From assembly GCA_030247675.1 (NCBI GenBank), contig JAOTRX010000003.1:124001-188000 (forward strand): DNA of 64,000 nt, written 5' to 3'. Made by a program: the position numbers and the translations under genes. This DNA comes from Desulforhopalus sp. Lineage in GTDB: Bacteria > Desulfobacterota > Desulfobulbia > Desulfobulbales > Desulfocapsaceae. A model generated the notes under the pieces. The model was not told the origin of the DNA and made no database searches. It worked only from the letters and a program-made list of their open reading frames with translations. Positions 18,006-27,166 of the stretch are shown in pieces (position 1 is the stretch's first letter; each line of letters starts with the position of its first letter).

Positions 18006-20165
18006 ATGATTCGATCCGCGTATCTGACAACCGGCCTGGCGATCAAGGTTTTCTCCCACCTCTCCAAGGCCAATATCTACATGCACGGCCAGGAGAATAT
18101 TCCGTCCGGACCGATCATCTTCGTGATGAATCATTTCACCCGGATCGAAACCCTGCTGCTGCCCTATTATATCTATAAATTGACCCACAAACCGGTGCAG
18201 TCGCTGGCGGCGGCGAGCCTGTTCAAGGGTGGTCTGGAAAAGTTCTTTGACATGGTTGGGGTGATCTCAACCGATAATCCGAAACGCGATGAACTGATCG
18301 TCAAGAGCCTGCTTACCGGAGGGGCCGACTGGATAATTTTCCCGGAAGGCAGCATGATCAAGACCAAAAAGATCATGGAAGGCGGCCGGTACATGGTCGC
18401 TGACCCGGCCGGTATGCACGAGCCGCACACCGGCGCCGCGGCCCTTGCTCTCAGGACCGAGTTGTATCGCAGCCATCTGCTGCACACCGCCCGGACCGCC
18501 CCGGGCAAATTGCCGCAGATGCTCGAAAGCCTGAATATTGTTTCTCTCGATGAGGTCGACACTAAACCGGCCAGTATCGTCCCGGTTAATCTCACCTACT
18601 ACCCGATTCGCGCTGCCGAAAACATCGCCTTAAACATAGCCGGCAGGCTGGTCAAGGACATGTCGGAGAGGATGGTGGAAGAGATCATGACCGAGGGCAC
18701 CATGCTGCTTTCCGGGGTTGATCTCGACATCCGCTTTGGTAAACCGATTCGCATGGCCGACCATCTACAGTCCGAGTGGCGGAACGACGTGGAACAGCAC
18801 GGCATCAACGGCTTTTCGGTTTCCCCCGAACTGAAGAATATGATGCGCGGCACTGCTTACCGGGTCATGCAGCAGTATATGCACGACATCTACGCCATGA
18901 CCACGATCAACCACGAGCACCTTTTCGCCGCCTTCCTCAGGATGTACCCTTTTCGCGGCATCAGGGAGATGGAGTTCAAGCGGCGGATCTTTTACGCCGC
19001 CTCATTGGTTACCGGCAAAGAAGACGGCCGGGATGTCTTTTTTCTCCACCGCTCTCTTCAGGAAAATCAAGCCCACCTGCTTACCGACGATCGCTATCAT
19101 AAGTACGCCAACTTTCTGAAACTGGCCGAGGAAAAAGGCATTGTCTCCAGGGCTGGAGGAGAACTGGTCTGTGATCGGTGCCGATTGTCAGGGCCTCTCA
19201 GCGTCCATCGGGGGCGGATCGACAATCCGCTTGAAGTCATGGCCAATGAGGTCGAGCCCCTGCAAAAGCTCAGCACTCTGTTGCGGCGTTTGGCCTGGAT
19301 GCCTTCACCGGTGGTACGGATTGCCATTCTTCGCTATCTGTTGCGGAGCGAAAAGACCCGGTATGATGAGGCGTGTCGGCTGTTTGCCCGGCCACCCGGC
19401 GCTGAAAAAATGCCCGGCGAGCAGTCGTTTCTCCTGCCCTCCTTTCGCCGTCGGATGGGAGTGGTGCTGGTGCACAGTTATCTCGCCATGCCCGAAGAGG
19501 TACGGGCCCTGGCCGGATACCTGCGGCGGCGCGGGATCTGGGTTTTTGCGCCGCGCTTGCCGGGCCATGGCACCGTCGCCGAGGATCTCGCCACCCGCAA
19601 GCACCGGGAATGGGTGGAGGCGGTGGAGAACGGTTTCGTGTTGATGAGCATGCTTTGTGACCGGGTGGTCCTCGGTGGCATAGCCTTCGGCGGCAGTCTG
19701 GTGCTTGATCTGGCATCCCGGGTCGATAATCTGGCCGGGGTCTTTGCCGTCAGCCCGCCTTTTGGCCTCCGGGATTATTCGAGCAGGATCATGCCGGCAA
19801 CGGATGTCTGGAATAGGCTCCTCAATACGATGAAACGGAGCGAAAAAAATATCGATTATCTCGACTTTCCCAGTGGCGCAGTCAAGGGGAACTACACCCG
19901 CAATCCGGTTTCCGGGGTGAAGGAGGTCGGCGACTTTCTCGAATCCATTGAGCAGAGATACAGCGCCATCAGTAAACCGGCACTCATCTTCCAGGCGGAC
20001 AAAAATCCCGTTGTTGATCCAGAGGGCACCCAACAGCTCTTTGCCAAAATCGGTTCGGCCAGGAAGGAATTTTGCCTGCTTGGCGACGACCGGCATATCC
20101 TTATCAACGGTGCCGGCGCGGTGAAGGTATTTAAGAAAATCAGTTCGTTTATCGATGAGTTGTAG
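18006..20165 (+). CDS. PlsC-type acyltransferase fused to a catalytically impaired alpha/beta-hydrolase
   Basis: A 719-residue two-domain protein. Residues 1-330 form a PlsC/LPLAT-like acyltransferase: N-H-F-T-R-I-E (His43, Glu48; the HX4D/E motif) and F-P-E-G-S at 112-116. A helical linker follows. Residues ~470-719 form an alpha/beta-hydrolase of the lysophospholipase/monoacylglycerol-lipase type with Asp (A-D-K-N-P-V-V-D) and His (D-D-R-H-I) still present. The nucleophile elbow reads G-I-A-F-G-G, so the expected Ser is Ala560. The hydrolase half may therefore bind but not cut acyl esters. The start at 18006 opens the acyltransferase fold; ATG 17946 would add 20 residues with a ribosome site too close. 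The next gene is an intact hydrolase 2 bases later. Confidence 0.85.
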   Translation: MIRSAYLTTGLAIKVFSHLSKANIYMHGQENIPSGPIIFVMNHFTRIETLLLPYYIYKLTHKPVQSLAAASLFKGGLEKFFDMVGVISTDNPKRDELIVKSLLTGGADWIIFPEGSMIKTKKIMEGGRYMVADPAGMHEPHTGAAALALRTELYRSHLLHTARTAPGKLPQMLESLNIVSLDEVDTKPASIVPVNLTYYPIRAAENIALNIAGRLVKDMSERMVEEIMTEGTMLLSGVDLDIRFGKPIRMADHLQSEWRNDVEQHGINGFSVSPELKNMMRGTAYRVMQQYMHDIYAMTTINHEHLFAAFLRMYPFRGIREMEFKRRIFYAASLVTGKEDGRDVFFLHRSLQENQAHLLTDDRYHKYANFLKLAEEKGIVSRAGGELVCDRCRLSGPLSVHRGRIDNPLEVMANEVEPLQKLSTLLRRLAWMPSPVVRIAILRYLLRSEKTRYDEACRLFARPPGAEKMPGEQSFLLPSFRRRMGVVLVHSYLAMPEEVRALAGYLRRRGIWVFAPRLPGHGTVAEDLATRKHREWVEAVENGFVLMSMLCDRVVLGGIAFGGSLVLDLASRVDNLAGVFAVSPPFGLRDYSSRIMPATDVWNRLLNTMKRSEKNIDYLDFPSGAVKGNYTRNPVSGVKEVGDFLESIEQRYSAISKPALIFQADKNPVVDPEGTQQLFAKIGSARKEFCLLGDDRHILINGAGAVKVFKKISSFIDEL

Positions 20166-20167
20166 CA

Positions 20168-21109
20168 ATGGTGACGGCAATGAGCCCAGACATACGGGAT
20201 GAAAGAAGTCAGTGGCTCTGGCCGGAATACTACCAGGCCTTCCCCGCCTTTTCCGAAAAGACGGTGCGGAAGGGCTGCCATCCCCGGAAGATGGTACATC
20301 CGGGTGGCGCCGACCAGGCGGTGGTGCTGGTCCATGGCCTCAGCGATTCACCCTACTTTATGGCAGCCATCGGCGAGTATTTCCATGCCACCTTGGGTTA
20401 TGATGTATACATCCCCCTGCTGCAGTGTCACGGCCTGAAATGCCCGGAGAGAATGGTTGGAGTATCGCTTACCGAATGGCAGAAAAACGTCCGGTTCGCC
20501 ATTGTCTCGGCAACCGCTACGGCACGGCGGGTCTCCATCGGCGGACTGTCGACGGGCGGCGCCCTTGGCTACCTCTTTGCCTGCATGGAGCCGGCGATTA
20601 ACGGCGATCTGTATCTTTTCTCGGCGGCCCTCGGCTTGTCGGCCTGGCCTTTCGGCATCCCTGGCCGGTTCAAGGAATGGTTGCTGCGCCGGCAGTGGAT
20701 CGGCCGGCTCGACACCTCCCGGCCGATGGTAGGCAACCATCCCTATCGCTACGACCGGATCAGTCTCAACAGCGCTGCCGAACTGGCAGTGTTGATAGGG
20801 CAAATTAAGGCAATGCCCTGCCGGTTTGCCGATTCGGACAAACCGGACCGGAGGATCTTTGCCGCCTGGAGTGAATGTGATACGGTGGTTAGTCTCGATA
20901 AGATACGGAATTTGCAGAAGCAAATCCCTGCCGGCCGTTTCCGGTCATTTATAATCTCCGCAGCCGATCGGGTCGATCATGCCTGTGTGGTGCTGCGGGA
21001 ACCGATCTACGGCCTTCTCGATCCCCCCGGTTCGCCACCCTTGGAAAAAGCCAATCCACGCTTTGCCGAGATGCTTGCCGCCGTCGACCGTTTTGCCCGC
21101 GGCAATTGA
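20168..21109 (+). CDS. Alpha/beta-hydrolase (lysophospholipase-like), intact catalytic triad
   Basis: A 313-residue serine hydrolase. It has the oxyanion V-L-V-H-G-L motif, the nucleophile elbow G-G-L-S-T-G-G with Ser128, the acid Asp238 (S-E-C-D-T-V-V) and His271 (R-V-D-H-A). No signal peptide is seen, so it is probably cytosolic. It starts 2 bases after the acyltransferase-hydrolase fusion and is surely in the same operon. Together they suggest lipid remodelling: one protein acylates, the other deacylates. An alternative start at 20180 is possible (GGTGA upstream). Confidence 0.87.
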   Translation: MVTAMSPDIRDERSQWLWPEYYQAFPAFSEKTVRKGCHPRKMVHPGGADQAVVLVHGLSDSPYFMAAIGEYFHATLGYDVYIPLLQCHGLKCPERMVGVSLTEWQKNVRFAIVSATATARRVSIGGLSTGGALGYLFACMEPAINGDLYLFSAALGLSAWPFGIPGRFKEWLLRRQWIGRLDTSRPMVGNHPYRYDRISLNSAAELAVLIGQIKAMPCRFADSDKPDRRIFAAWSECDTVVSLDKIRNLQKQIPAGRFRSFIISAADRVDHACVVLREPIYGLLDPPGSPPLEKANPRFAEMLAAVDRFARGN

Positions 21110-21341
21110 GATGACCTTCAAACCAATACTGTGCGTCCCGTACTCCTATATTTGCCTGATTTTACGACTTCATTTCTCGGGTCGGAGATTGGATTGAGAT
21201 TTTTACGGGATTAAGGTAGGGTAGTTACTTTCTTGTATGGAGAAGAATACGGAAGGCATGGCTGCCCCGGGATTTCCGAGTGGAACCGGGCAAAGGGAAA
21301 CATCATCTATCACCTCAGACAACACGGGGAAGAATACGGCA

Positions 21342-22112
21342 ATGGCCAAGACAATCTTAATTACCGGTGCAACCTCGGGATTCGGCAAGGCATGCGCCGA
21401 ACTGTTTTCCAAAAACGGCTGGAAGATGGTCCTTACCGGCCGACGAAGTGACCGCTTGGTTGAGCTGCAGGAAAAACTCGGGCCAGAACGCGTGCATGTC
21501 GCGGTTTTTGATGTCCGTGACCGCCAGCAGACACAAGACATGATGGCGGCATTGCCGGAGGGATTCCAGGATATCGACATCCTCCTCAATAATGCCGGGC
21601 TGGCCCTGGGCCTTGGCCCAGCCCAAACGAGTGATCTCGATCAATGGGAAACCATGGTCGATACCAATATTAAAGGCCTCCTGTATATGACCAGATTGAT
21701 CCTGCCTGGCATGGTCGCCCGGGGCAAGGGGCATGTCATCAATATCGGCTCAGTCGCAGCTTCGTGGCCCTATCCGGGAGGCAATGCCTACGGGGCGACC
21801 AAGGCCTTCGTTCAGCAGTTTTCAAGAAATCTCCGGTCCGATCTGCATGGCACGGGGGTCAGGGTGACCAACATTGAGCCGGGGCTGGCCGAAAGCGAAT
21901 TTTCCGTTGTCCGTTTTAGTGGCGACACGGAGAAGGCCGCCAAGGTTTATGAGGGAACGCAGCCGCTCACTCCGGTCGATATTGCCGAGATTATCTACTG
22001 GACGGCCAGCCGGCCGGCTCATGTAAATATTAATTGTGTCGAGGTAATGCCGGTTTGCCAGAGCTGGGAGGGTTTAGCCGTCAGTCGAAAGAAGGGGCCC
22101 GCCACCAAATAA
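21342..22112 (+). CDS. SDR-family oxidoreductase, YdfG-like NADP 3-hydroxy-acid dehydrogenase
   Basis: A 256-residue short-chain dehydrogenase. It has the T-G-A-T-S-G-F-G cofactor loop at the N-terminus, the N-N-A-G strand, Ser in I-N-I-G-S-V-A, and the Y-G-A-T-K catalytic pair. T-G-R-R after the second strand indicates NADP. The sequence I-L-L-N-N-A-G-L-A-L-G and the W-P-Y-P-G-G-N region are close to E. coli YdfG, which oxidises L-allo-threonine, serine and 3-hydroxypropionate. The ATG at 21342 begins the Rossmann strand; an upstream frame to 21237 is low-complexity and was rejected. Confidence 0.9.
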   Translation: MAKTILITGATSGFGKACAELFSKNGWKMVLTGRRSDRLVELQEKLGPERVHVAVFDVRDRQQTQDMMAALPEGFQDIDILLNNAGLALGLGPAQTSDLDQWETMVDTNIKGLLYMTRLILPGMVARGKGHVINIGSVAASWPYPGGNAYGATKAFVQQFSRNLRSDLHGTGVRVTNIEPGLAESEFSVVRFSGDTEKAAKVYEGTQPLTPVDIAEIIYWTASRPAHVNINCVEVMPVCQSWEGLAVSRKKGPATK

Positions 22113-22142
22113 AGCTGAGTTACGCAGCTGGTCTGCTCATAC
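22111..22142 (-). repeat. REP-like palindromic repeat, copy 2 (partial)
   Basis: Inverted, partial copy: AAAGCTGAGTTACGCAGCTG followed by GTCTGCTCAT. It begins on the SDR stop codon and lacks the AAGGGCAT head. Confidence 0.65.
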
Positions 22143-22225
22143 CAAAAACAGCGGAAAGAGCCGTAACGAGGATCGACGGGAAGGGTAAAGGGTCTTCGCG
22201 AACATCGGGATGAAGAGGAAATGTT

Positions 22226-23077
22226 ATGAAAAAATTGTTGGTGCTGCCGGTGCTGGGACTGGTTTTACTTATGCCGGCAATCGTCTTTGCCGGTAATGAA
22301 TTATTATGGGAAAAGCAGTTGCCCTTTAAGGCTGCGACAATCAACTATGTGATTAAGGGGATGGAGGAGGGAAAGGAAACTCTCTATATCCGCGATAACG
22401 GCAGGGAGCGGGCAACCTATCGGGAAACGATCTCGAATGTCATGGGCATGAAAATGGCCAACTCCACCATTACTATTAAAAATCCTGATTATATCTATAC
22501 CTATGATCTCCAGAAGCAACAGGGCTTTAAGGGGGTCAATCCGCAGAAGTATATGATCGAGGCATACAATAAACTGTCCAAGGCTGAGCAGGAGAAGGTC
22601 CGGGAAAACGCCCAAAAAATGGGTGCCGCCTATACCGAAGGCATGGGCGGGACACTGCAGCCGAACGCCCTGGAGATCCTCGGCTATAGCTGCGACAAGG
22701 TGGAAATTCTCGGTGGGTCTTCCACTTATTTGATTCACGATACCGATATTACCCTCAAGACCGAGATGAATATGATGGGTATGAGCATGACTATGGTCGC
22801 CGAATCAGTTGCCAAAGACAAAGCTGATGATAAGTTCTTTGAGCATCCCGTGGGGATCGTGGCGGAGGTCGATGCCCAGTCGGACGAAATGGCCAAGAAT
22901 ATGGCGACCCAGGCTATTGCGATGCTGAAGGACCCTGAAGACCCCAAAACTACTGCGATGATGCCGCCGAAGGCAGCCACCGGCGGTAAAAAGCAGATGT
23001 CGAAGGAAGAACAGGAGCAGATGGTGCAGCAGATGGAGCAGATGATGAAAGGGTTGCAAGGAAAAACCGCGAAATAA
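22226..23077 (+). CDS. Secreted hypothetical protein, Met- and Gln-rich C-terminus
   Basis: A 283-residue protein with a clear signal peptide (residues 1-22, ending V-F-A), so it is periplasmic or outer-membrane associated. The body has a single Cys (near residue 156) and a beta-type pattern; it recalls DUF4412-type proteins, but the match is weak. The last ~50 residues are a low-complexity helix rich in Glu, Gln and Met (E-Q-E-Q-M-V-Q-Q-M-E-Q-M-M-K). A good ribosome site (AGAGGAAA) precedes ATG 22226. Function unknown. Confidence 0.75.
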   Translation: MKKLLVLPVLGLVLLMPAIVFAGNELLWEKQLPFKAATINYVIKGMEEGKETLYIRDNGRERATYRETISNVMGMKMANSTITIKNPDYIYTYDLQKQQGFKGVNPQKYMIEAYNKLSKAEQEKVRENAQKMGAAYTEGMGGTLQPNALEILGYSCDKVEILGGSSTYLIHDTDITLKTEMNMMGMSMTMVAESVAKDKADDKFFEHPVGIVAEVDAQSDEMAKNMATQAIAMLKDPEDPKTTAMMPPKAATGGKKQMSKEEQEQMVQQMEQMMKGLQGKTAK

Positions 23078-23180
23078 GAGATCTATTGCTCTGAAATCTG
23101 CAGCCGGCGGCAGAAACCGGGCCTGCTGAAAGGTCTTAAGACGCACCGACCAAGAAAGATTATTCGTATGGAAAAATCTG

Positions 23181-23209
23181 TTGACACCCTTTTCTCCGCG
23201 GTATATAGT
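23181..23209 (+). promoter_or_regulatory. Strong sigma-70 promoter of the tRNA pair
   Basis: TTGACA (23181-23186), a 17-base spacer, then TATAGT (23204-23209). It lies 71 bases upstream of tRNA-Asn, the expected arrangement for a stable-RNA promoter. It would drive both tRNA genes. Confidence 0.85.
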
Positions 23210-23280
23210 GCCCGCCTACGCTGTTTCGGCAGGGGGAGAGACCGGGTTTTTGGTCCAAAACCTGTTGAATATACGTCTAA

Positions 23281-23356
<76 letters not shown>

Positions 23357-23404
23357 GAATTCAGAGGCTCGATTTCCCCAAAATCGAGCCTTTTTCAATA
23401 TAGT

Positions 23405-23482
23405 CGGGGCGTAGCGCAGCCTGGTTAGCGCGCCTGCCTTGGGAGCAGGAGGTCGCAGGTTCGAATCCTGCCGCCCCGACCA
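23405..23482 (+). tRNA. tRNA-Pro (TGG)
   Basis: 78 bases with CCA encoded. The acceptor stem CGGGGCG pairs with CGCCCCG, the anticodon loop is CTTGGGA (anticodon TGG) and the T-loop TTCGAAT is present. A degenerate copy of the part from the anticodon loop to the terminator occurs at 34301-34390, which marks this gene as a possible integration target. Confidence 0.96.
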
Positions 23483-23490
23483 CTTGATTT

Positions 23491-23528
23491 AAAAAGGGTT
23501 TACGGTTTTCGCCGTAAACCCTTTTTTT
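23491..23528 (+). terminator. Rho-independent terminator after the tRNA pair
   Basis: Stem GGGTTTACGG / CCGTAAACCC with a 6-base loop, flanked by A5 and T7. It ends the tRNA-Asn/tRNA-Pro transcript. Confidence 0.93.
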
Positions 23529-23624
23529 GTTTCGCTGAACGGTGAGGGGCGCAACTTTGGGTCTACGTCAAAGAAGGGGGATGACTTATTCTGGTGGCCA
23601 AGATCGATCAAATTTCCAGTCTAC

Positions 23625-24801
23625 TTACCCGCACAAAATTCTTACTCGCAATCGATAATTTTCAAAGTTTCTAAAACCGTATGCTCGCCGCTGAATAAGC
23701 TTCATTTTCCGGTGAAAGCCTTCGAGGATGCCATTGCTCTTAAAATAGCGAAACATGCGGGCAATGGGATTCAACCAGCTCGTTAGGCTCCTTCCCAGAG
23801 TTTTCATAGGCCTGAAATGACTTTCTTTTAGCAGTTCAATTTTCTCAAGCAAATCACCGAGCAGTTTTCTGCAAGCGGTTGAATTCTTCCCCTTGTTTCT
23901 ACACAATTCAGCAAGATCCTGGCAGAAAATCCAGATACTCTTGATTGCAGGTTGCTGCTCAAAGTATCTTTCAAGTTTTTCTCTTTTCTGCGCAGTCAGT
24001 TTTTCTCGCCTGATACACATGATTCTGACCAAACCACCTCACCCCCATGCAAGGTTTTCTTCATCGATGATTTTACAAGTCTTTGAAAAGTGGTGATTGA
24101 TAAGCTTGATAACATGAAATCTATCGGTAACTATCTTGGCGTTTGGAAACCATTTCTTCACCATTTTTCGATAAGGCGCATGCATGTCCATGCAGACCAT
24201 CTTCACCCTTTTACGGCCTTGAAGTGATTTGAGAAAAGGTTGTAACTCAGCCTCACTGCGTCCTGGTGCTACATCGAAGATGCTGTGTCTTGCAAGATTG
24301 CAAAATGTTGTTACGAAGCCGATTTTCTTGCTGAAACGATGTTCGTCAATTCCCAGAATTGTAGGGCATAGGCGTTCGCTTTGGTGGCTGATTTTCTGCA
24401 CAACCATCTGATGATAAAATCGTTCTACGGTTGCCACACTGATGCCACTTTCAGAAGTAGCATCCCGGTTTGAATACCCTCGCCTGCATATATTAAACAC
24501 TGTACTTTTCAGTGGTTCAGTCGATCTGCCCCACTTTTTGATACCATGCATCCGGCTATTGAAATATCTGCCGCATTGTTTGCAGTGGAATTTGTGACAA
24601 CGTACATGCAGTGTAACAGGGTGGCCTTGGCTGCGGGATGCTTTTGATTTCCCGCCAGAAACTAGCCTTTATCCGTTGATCAAAGCTGCCACATTCCGGG
24701 CATTGTGTTCCTTTACCGTAAGCGACTTCAAGTCGAGTCGGCCGCAGGGCAATTACTCTTTTTATTGAAAAGTCTGACAAACCGGTTAATAGTCTCTCCA
24801 T
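23625..24801 (-). pseudogene. ISL3-family transposase, broken by a frameshift and a stop
   Basis: Three leftward pieces together make a near-complete ISL3 transposase. The first (24801 down) has the N-terminal C-P-E-C zinc-finger pair. The frame then shifts by one base near 24635; in the second frame the finger continues as C-H-K-F-H-C-K-Q-C-G, followed by a helix-turn-helix and the catalytic domain with G-I-D-E-H-R and D-M-H-A-P-Y. An in-frame TGA at about 24036 separates the last third (23625-24032), which holds the G-I-L-E-G-F-H-R motif. The element cannot make an active enzyme as written. Confidence 0.85.
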
Positions 24802-24844
24802 AAATTGATTTCCTTTCTTTGGTCGGAAATTTGATCAATTTATG

Positions 24845-24877
24845 AGGCATACCAAAACGTTTTGGTATGCCTTTTTT
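24845..24877 (+). terminator. Perfect 28-bp palindrome with T-run at the right end of the IS
   Basis: AGGCATACCAAAAC directly followed by its reverse complement, then TTTTT on the plus strand. It would stop transcription running rightward out of the IS toward the kinase gene, or form a strong cruciform. Confidence 0.65.
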
Positions 24878-25203
24878 ATGGCTGGGATTTTTCCATCCCC
24901 TTTCTTTGAGGAAGAGCCCATACCCTAATCGCCATCTTTTAGATTCTCTTCAAGTATTTCCCATTTGTCAGATCACTCGGCTTTGTCCGAACAAACCTGA
25001 TACGACAATAGGTGGAGTGCCATAATCCAACAAGATACACTTTGAATTCGAATACAGTCTATTTGAGGCCTCTTGGCATTAAACCGACAAATAACGATAG
25101 CCAATCGACTTTTCTTTGAATGTTATACGAATAAAAGGTTATAAACCACTGTTTGCTGAGAGATAACAAGCAGTCCTTCTTTCCTCAATAGACAGGGAGG
25201 CGG

Positions 25204-27162
25204 ATGAATAGCCAGCAGCATGATTTAAATATGGATCCGCGCGTCATCGAGTCGGAACTCTATCGCTCGTCAAACGGAAAAGCTGGTATGAAAGAACCAT
25301 GCCGTAAAGGGACTGCCTGGGGAAAAAGGTGGAAATACTCGCTTCGAGCCAAGGTGTCTCTGCTCTTTCTGGCTCTCACCCTCATGCCGCTGTTGATCAT
25401 TGGCTATTTTTCTCATGTCTATGCCGAGCAGCTTCTCATTAAGATGGTGGTGCGCCAGCTGGAAAATGTGGCTGAAGACAAAGTATCGCTTCTGACCGCC
25501 TGGCTCGAGGAGCGCAGAGCAGACATGTCGATGGTGGCCGAAACGTCTCTGGTGGTAACCATGGACTCCATCCGGATTAACCCTTATCTCGATCTGATCA
25601 GGGAAAAGTACGATGTCTACAGAGAGCTGGTGGTGGTTTCCGGGACAGGAAAAATCATTGCCGCCAGCCCCCCAAACCCGGCAGACAGGACTCGGGTTTG
25701 GGATTCCAGGTACCAGGTCCGGGAGAATTTATACGTTTCCGACATTACCTATGCAAGCGATGAAGAAGAGTCTTTTTTTCTCATTGGTGCGCCTGTCCCA
25801 GCCACGAACGACGTTTCTGCCGGCATGGTTTACGGACGGGTGGGTACCGATAAAATAATCAATTCCATTCTCAAAGTATCTCTCGGCGCTACTGGGGAAT
25901 GTTATCTCGTCGACCGGGAAGGCCGATTCCTGGCTCACAAGGAGCCCCGCCGGATTCTTACGGAAAACATTTCCCAGTCCGAGAGTTTTCGCAAGATTTT
26001 CGAAAAATCAGAACGTGCCGGCGCCTATCTTGACTATCGCGGAATCGAAGTCCTGGGCACTTCGCTTCAGGTTGGCGATACGAACTGGTATATCGTGGTT
26101 GAGCAGGATCGGGACGAGGCCTTTGCTGCCGCTGACAGGCTTAAGGGACTGCTTTGGCTTGCCTTCTTTCTCTGTATAGTGAGCGCCTTTTTTTTCGCTT
26201 CGATGATCAGTTCTCATATCGTCGCCCCCATTAGAAAGCTGAGCCTTTATGCGGCGCGGGTCGCCGACAGCAGATTTGACGAATCGCTTGAGAAAAGCGG
26301 GCGTCACGACGAAATCGGCACCCTTTTTTATTCTGTTACGGACATGGCAACGCGTCTGAGAGAGCGGCATCTCCAGTTGGAAGAGAAGGTCGGGCAGCAG
26401 GAAGCGGAGCTGAAAGAGACCGACTTGATGCTGCAGAAAACCCGGTTGATGGCCGAACGATCGGAAAAGTTTGCCGCCATGGGCCGCATGGGTGCGGCTG
26501 TTGCCCATGAAATCAGGACCCCGTTGACGTCCATCAAGCTCTTTCTGGAATCCGTTCAAGACGAAGTCAGCATATCCGCCGAGTTCGAGGAAGATTTTAC
26601 GATCGCCATGAACCAGATCGGTCGTATCGAGGGCACCGTCAATCGCTTTCTCGATTTTGCCAAACCGCAGGATCTGGTTTTTGCCGATATTGATTTGAAG
26701 ACTTTTTTGGTCAACCTCCTAACCATGGTACGGCCCCAGATCAATCGGCAGGAGTGTGTTCTATCAGTTTCAGTCGACGACCGGCTTCCCACCATTATCG
26801 GAGATCGAAAGCTGTTAGCCGAAGCGTTGATTAACGTGCTTGTCAATGCCCTGGACGCCCTGCCTGTGCATGGCACCTTGTCCGTATCGGCGAAGCAGGA
26901 TACCTGCGTCATTGACGGGCGGGAGATCTCCTGCGTCCGAATTGATATCGCCGATACCGGTCAGGGTATCGCAACGGACCATATGAACAAGATCTTTGAA
27001 CCGTTTTTTACCACCAAGACGACTGGAACCGGCCTTGGTCTGCCATTGGTGCTCACCACGATTCGTAACCACGGCGGGGTAGTCCGGGTAACCAGCAATA
27101 TCGGCCAAGGGACGGTATTCTCTATTTTCCTGCCGGTGTCTGCAGATACCATTTCGAGCTGA
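25204..27162 (+). CDS. Membrane sensor histidine kinase (Cache-HAMP-HisKA-HATPase), NtrB-like
   Basis: A 652-residue kinase. Two membrane helices (about 48-69 and 316-337) flank a ~240-residue extracellular double-Cache sensor. HAMP (about 338-390) and a coiled coil follow, then HisKA with the phosphoacceptor His435 in A-V-A-H-E-I-R-T-P-L and an ATPase domain with D-T-G-Q-G-I and G-T-G-L-G-L-P. It should sense a small periplasmic ligand and phosphorylate the NtrC-type regulator encoded 4 bases downstream. The N-terminal ~45 residues are hydrophilic. The 284 bases between the IS and this gene show nothing else recognisable. Confidence 0.92.
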   Translation: MNSQQHDLNMDPRVIESELYRSSNGKAGMKEPCRKGTAWGKRWKYSLRAKVSLLFLALTLMPLLIIGYFSHVYAEQLLIKMVVRQLENVAEDKVSLLTAWLEERRADMSMVAETSLVVTMDSIRINPYLDLIREKYDVYRELVVVSGTGKIIAASPPNPADRTRVWDSRYQVRENLYVSDITYASDEEESFFLIGAPVPATNDVSAGMVYGRVGTDKIINSILKVSLGATGECYLVDREGRFLAHKEPRRILTENISQSESFRKIFEKSERAGAYLDYRGIEVLGTSLQVGDTNWYIVVEQDRDEAFAAADRLKGLLWLAFFLCIVSAFFFASMISSHIVAPIRKLSLYAARVADSRFDESLEKSGRHDEIGTLFYSVTDMATRLRERHLQLEEKVGQQEAELKETDLMLQKTRLMAERSEKFAAMGRMGAAVAHEIRTPLTSIKLFLESVQDEVSISAEFEEDFTIAMNQIGRIEGTVNRFLDFAKPQDLVFADIDLKTFLVNLLTMVRPQINRQECVLSVSVDDRLPTIIGDRKLLAEALINVLVNALDALPVHGTLSVSAKQDTCVIDGREISCVRIDIADTGQGIATDHMNKIFEPFFTTKTTGTGLGLPLVLTTIRNHGGVVRVTSNIGQGTVFSIFLPVSADTISS

Positions 27163-27166
27163 AGAT

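Larger units (their letters stand above)
23559..24919 (-). mobile_element. Decayed ISL3-family insertion sequence
   Basis: About 1.36 kb carrying a leftward ISL3-type transposase pseudogene. Imperfect terminal inverted repeats of about 26 bases are visible: the left end starts GGGTCTACGTCAAAGAAG (23559) and the right end, read inward on the minus strand, starts GGGCTCTTCCTCAAAGAA (24919); they match at about 21 positions with one gap and both end in GGGGATG. No 8-bp target duplication is found beside these ends, so the insertion is old or rearranged. Confidence 0.75.

Noticed and set aside
24030-24042. In-frame TGA in the ISL3 transposase as a possible selenocysteine codon
   Set aside because: The same gene also has a frameshift and the TGA is not beside a Cys or in a catalytic motif; simple decay explains it.
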